This document shows positions 5,006-6,827 of a stretch of DNA of 6,827 nucleotides, in pieces. Position numbers and translations under genes: made by a program. Location: contig JAADEQ010000093.1 in NCBI GenBank assembly GCA_013153345.1, positions 1-6,827 of the forward strand. The letters run 5' to 3'. Each line of letters opens with the position of its first letter. The first letter of the stretch is position 1. Under the pieces are notes generated by a model. That model saw only the letters and a list, made by a program, of their open reading frames with translations, searched no databases and was not told the DNA's origin. This DNA comes from Campylobacterota bacterium. Its GTDB lineage: Bacteria > Campylobacterota > Campylobacteria > Campylobacterales > Sulfurovaceae.

Positions 5006-5585
5006 TTAATATCTCCTCTTTTACTCTTAAACACTCTTTTTGAAGATGAGCCAAATCTTTACTATTATCAATTAAAAAAGTAGCCCTTTTTCTCTTCTTT
5101 TCAATTGGAAGCTGAGCCTCAATCCTCTTTAGCGCCTCCTCTTTACTCAATCCATCCCTTTTTATTAGACGCTCTAATTGAATTTCTGGTGGAGTATAGA
5201 CAACAATTACTTTACTAAAATCATAAACTCCTTCTCTTTCAAAAAAGAGAGGAATATCAACCAAATATGGCTTATTAAACCTCTCTTGCTCAATTGCCTC
5301 ACTAATTATCCTCTCTTTTATCTTTGGATGGACAATCCTCTCCAGCTCCAATCTCTTATCTTTATTAGAAAAGACCAAGGCTCCAAGAGCTTTTCTATCT
5401 ACCTTTCCATCTTTAATAAACTCTTCTCCAAAACAGCTTTTAATCTCACTTTGAGAGCTCTCTAAAACCTCATGAGCAATCTTATCAGCATCAATTACCC
5501 TAAATCCCAAAAGCTTCATCAAAGAGGCTGTCGTGCTCTTTCCAGTTGCAATTCCACCAGTTAATACAATTCCTTGTTTAAACAT
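4992..5585 (-). CDS. coaE: Dephospho-CoA kinase
   Basis: CoaE catalyses the final step of coenzyme A synthesis, ATP-dependent phosphorylation of the 3'-hydroxyl of dephospho-CoA, in the cytoplasm. The 197-residue length is typical. The P-loop GGIATGKST lies at residues 10-18, and VIDADKIAHEV (DAD at 32-34) is the family's acidic substrate and metal motif. HPKIKERI, DIPLFFE and the lid segment LERLIKRDGLSKEEALKRIEAQ follow as expected. The start is the ATG at 5585, three bases after the stop of the SpeE-like gene. The upstream sequence (GATAGAAG) is a poor Shine-Dalgarno site, so initiation probably depends on coupling to the upstream gene. The 3' end overlaps dapF by 14 nt. Confidence 0.96.
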   Translation of the reverse strand: MFKQGIVLTGGIATGKSTTASLMKLLGFRVIDADKIAHEVLESSQSEIKSCFGEEFIKDGKVDRKALGALVFSNKDKRLELERIVHPKIKERIISEAIEQERFNKPYLVDIPLFFEREGVYDFSKVIVVYTPPEIQLERLIKRDGLSKEEALKRIEAQLPIEKKRKRATFLIDNSKDLAHLQKECLRVKEEILNASN

Positions 5586-5588
5586 CTT

Positions 5589-6182
5589 CTATCTTTTTAT
5601 AATTCCTAAATACTCTTTATATATAAAAGTTGGAGTTGCAAATGCTGCTATTGCAATATCACTATTATAATATGCATACCCATCTGTTAAATCAGCTCTT
5701 TGAAGATTTATATCTGCTGTTGGATGATAAAATCTACTTGCTAACATCAAATATTCACTTATTAACTTCTTGCTCTCAACCCCTCTCTCATACCTATATG
5801 GCATAACAATTGGATAGATTGAGCCAGCTAGCTTCAACTCCTCTTTAGCCTCCTCTTTTTGGGTAAAAATATTACTCATACTAACTGCCACAACCCCTTT
5901 TTCATCAAGAAGTTTTGTCAATTCAATCCAAAACTCTCTATTATTAGTATATAAATTTGTATATACAATTGCCACATCAAACTTCTTTGGCCCAAGATTT
6001 TTTAGCCCTTCAACTGCACCCATCTCATCTAGATGAACTACCTCTTCAATAAACTCATACTTATCAAGCTCTCTTTGAACCCTCTTTCCTCCATTAATAG
6101 TTATAACCCTTTTTGGCTCAATATGAGTATTAATTGGAACATGTGTTATCATCTCTGCTTTGATAAAATCTAAACTCTCCAT
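5589..6182 (-). CDS. Shortened spermidine-synthase-like protein, probably altered activity
   Basis: This 197-residue protein resembles the Rossmann-fold domain of aminopropyltransferases (SpeE). ESLDFIKAEMITHVPINTHIEPKRVITINGG (residues 2-32) aligns with the family's EMIAHVP...PKKVLIIGGG strand, VVHLDE (48-53) keeps the nucleoside-binding acidic residue, and YYNSDIAIAAFATP (171-184) matches the C-terminal YYN..H..AF.LP motif. The N-terminal beta domain (about 60 residues) is missing. GGGDGG is reduced to NGGKRV, the catalytic DSSDP loop reads YTNL near residues 74-77, and the histidine of the C-terminal motif is Ala177. An in-frame stop lies three codons before the ATG, and AAGGG (minus 6193-6189) gives a fair ribosome site, so this start is probably real. 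As I recall, Helicobacter SpeE is also diverged in the glycine and DSSDP motifs but keeps the N-terminal domain. It heads the coaE-dapF operon. True spermidine synthase activity is doubtful. Confidence 0.8.
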   Translation of the reverse strand: MESLDFIKAEMITHVPINTHIEPKRVITINGGKRVQRELDKYEFIEEVVHLDEMGAVEGLKNLGPKKFDVAIVYTNLYTNNREFWIELTKLLDEKGVVAVSMSNIFTQKEEAKEELKLAGSIYPIVMPYRYERGVESKKLISEYLMLASRFYHPTADINLQRADLTDGYAYYNSDIAIAAFATPTFIYKEYLGIIKR

Positions 6183-6196
6183 CTCTAACCCTTATA

Positions 6197-6220
6197 GTTT
6201 ATTAAAAATTGGTAATAAAC
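6197..6220. repeat. Perfect 8-bp inverted repeat upstream of the SpeE-like gene
   Basis: GTTTATTA (6197-6204) and TAATAAAC (6213-6220) are exact reverse complements with an 8-nt spacer, 15 nt from the start codon and just upstream of the ribosome site. It could be an operator or an mRNA hairpin. The surrounding 6183-6298 gap has only poor promoter matches (for example TTGGAT and TAATAA, 18 nt apart on the minus strand). Confidence 0.4.
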
Positions 6221-6298
6221 ATATCCAATCTTTACTTTAATTATTCTTAAGCAGAAGTTAAGTAGCAAAATAAGTTCTATTTATTTAGTATCAAAAGG

Positions 6299-6769
6299 CT
6301 ACATATCCAAATATTTTATAAGTGCTGGTTTTATCTCATCAAACTTTAATACCTTAGTTCCGCCATATTTTATCTTAAAAAGCTCTAAGTTGGTTTTATT
6401 TTTCAAAGGAATTAAATCATCTCCATGAGGTCCAACAAGGCGGCTTCCAAAAACATAAAAGGCCTCTTTGGCATCAACTAAGCTTCCATCTAAATAATCT
6501 TTTACAAACATCTTTTTTATTTTGCTCTTTAAGAGCCTCTTTTTTAAAAAATAGTCTTGATTAAAATATACTTGAAGCATCGATTTAACAGAGACAAACT
6601 CAACCTCATCCCCATTTTCCAAAACTGCTTTAGCTAAAAATTTTTGATACTTATTTAGAGGCAAATTATAAACCATATCAAGTTTAAAGTTGCTACTATT
6701 TACCTCAAACTTTTTTATATCCTCCCCAAAAGCTAAACTAATAAGAAATACTAATATAAAAACTCTCAT
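6299..6769 (-). CDS. NosL-like periplasmic protein lacking the copper-binding cysteines
   Basis: This is a 156-residue protein with an N-terminal signal sequence (hydrophobic residues 3-14, possible cleavage after AFG) and no lipobox cysteine. The layout follows NosL, the copper-handling accessory protein of nitrous oxide reductase: a metal-motif region, KYQKFLAKAVLENGDEVEF, VKSMLQVYF, then FYVFGSRLVGPHGDDLIP and YGGTKVLKFDEI. These match the family's GS..GPMG..xPF and HGG..l.f segments. The usual CPVCGM motif reads NFKLDM (residues 27-32), so both cysteines are gone and only Met32 remains. GPMG is GPHG, and HGG is YGG. It starts within the preceding gene's ATGA, consistent with co-transcription. 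AAGGAT supports the start. Family membership is judged from remembered motif order; copper binding by the usual ligands is unlikely. Confidence 0.7.
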   Translation of the reverse strand: MRVFILVFLISLAFGEDIKKFEVNSSNFKLDMVYNLPLNKYQKFLAKAVLENGDEVEFVSVKSMLQVYFNQDYFLKKRLLKSKIKKMFVKDYLDGSLVDAKEAFYVFGSRLVGPHGDDLIPLKNKTNLELFKIKYGGTKVLKFDEIKPALIKYLDM

Positions 6770-6827
6770 AATATATCCTTTCTTTTAAATAAAATATACC
6801 CTACGCTTGCAAAAAGAACTCCCAAAA
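6766..6827 (-). CDS. C-terminal end of a membrane protein, possibly a NosY-like ABC-2 permease
   Basis: Only the last 19 codons are visible, in frame from base 6825: LGVLFASVGYILFKRKDIL then TGA. A hydrophobic helix ending in a short basic tail (FKRKD) is typical of the last transmembrane segment of ABC-2 type permeases. Its stop overlaps the NosL-like ATG as ATGA, a sign of translational coupling. In nos clusters nosY commonly precedes nosL, so NosY is the best guess, but 19 residues cannot settle it. Confidence 0.45.
   Translation of the reverse strand, partial: LGVLFASVGYILFKRKDIL

Noticed and set aside
5178..5465. Rightward 95-codon frame opposite coaE
   Set aside because: Antisense shadow of a clear dephospho-CoA kinase gene.
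6183..6298. A frameshifted N-terminal domain of SpeE upstream of the SpeE-like gene
   Set aside because: The minus-strand frames have frequent stops and none resembles the SpeE N-terminal beta domain.

Overview
The window is AT-rich, has a strong preference for ATA and AAA codons, and fits a member of the Campylobacterota (epsilonproteobacteria). The main support is the tight speE-like/coaE/dapF operon, whose SpeE-like product ends much as I remember Helicobacter SpeE ending. A NosL-like gene behind the tail of a probable ABC-2 permease hints at a nitrous oxide reductase (nos) cluster and so at a denitrifying lineage. Genus cannot be fixed from the sequence alone.

Left part (1-2718). An alanine racemase gene (alr), cut by the window edge, runs rightward. 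It meets, tail to tail with a 4-nt overlap, a leftward gene that fuses a short O6-alkylguanine-DNA alkyltransferase domain (PCHR active site) to a GNAT acetyltransferase. That gene is divergent from a phosphoribosyltransferase gene of the COG1926 type, and a perfect 8-bp inverted repeat lies between the two promoters. The phosphoribosyltransferase gene converges on a small gene for an acidic, helical 83-residue protein of unknown function.

Middle part (2719-4237). A leftward lipoprotein gene encodes six 23-residue repeats in two groups of three. It is preceded by a good promoter and a leader of about 195 nt that can form several hairpins, some mutually exclusive. Upstream of it is a tRNA-Val(GAC) gene with an encoded CCA end and a near-consensus promoter. 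About 200 bp further right hold nothing I can identify, followed by the terminator of the next operon.

Right part (4185-6827). A leftward operon encodes a shortened spermidine-synthase-like protein, dephospho-CoA kinase (CoaE) and diaminopimelate epimerase (DapF), and ends at an intrinsic terminator. Upstream lies a NosL-like gene that has lost the copper-binding cysteines, and the last 19 codons of a membrane protein overlap its start by ATGA.

Alr and DapF both feed peptidoglycan precursors (D-alanine and meso-diaminopimelate), CoaE completes coenzyme A, and the other genes are accessory. I see no mobile element, CRISPR array or defence system. The points most worth a second look are the alkyltransferase-acetyltransferase fusion, the structured leader and repeats of the lipoprotein gene, and two family members (SpeE-like, NosL-like) that keep the fold signature but have lost catalytic or metal-binding residues.
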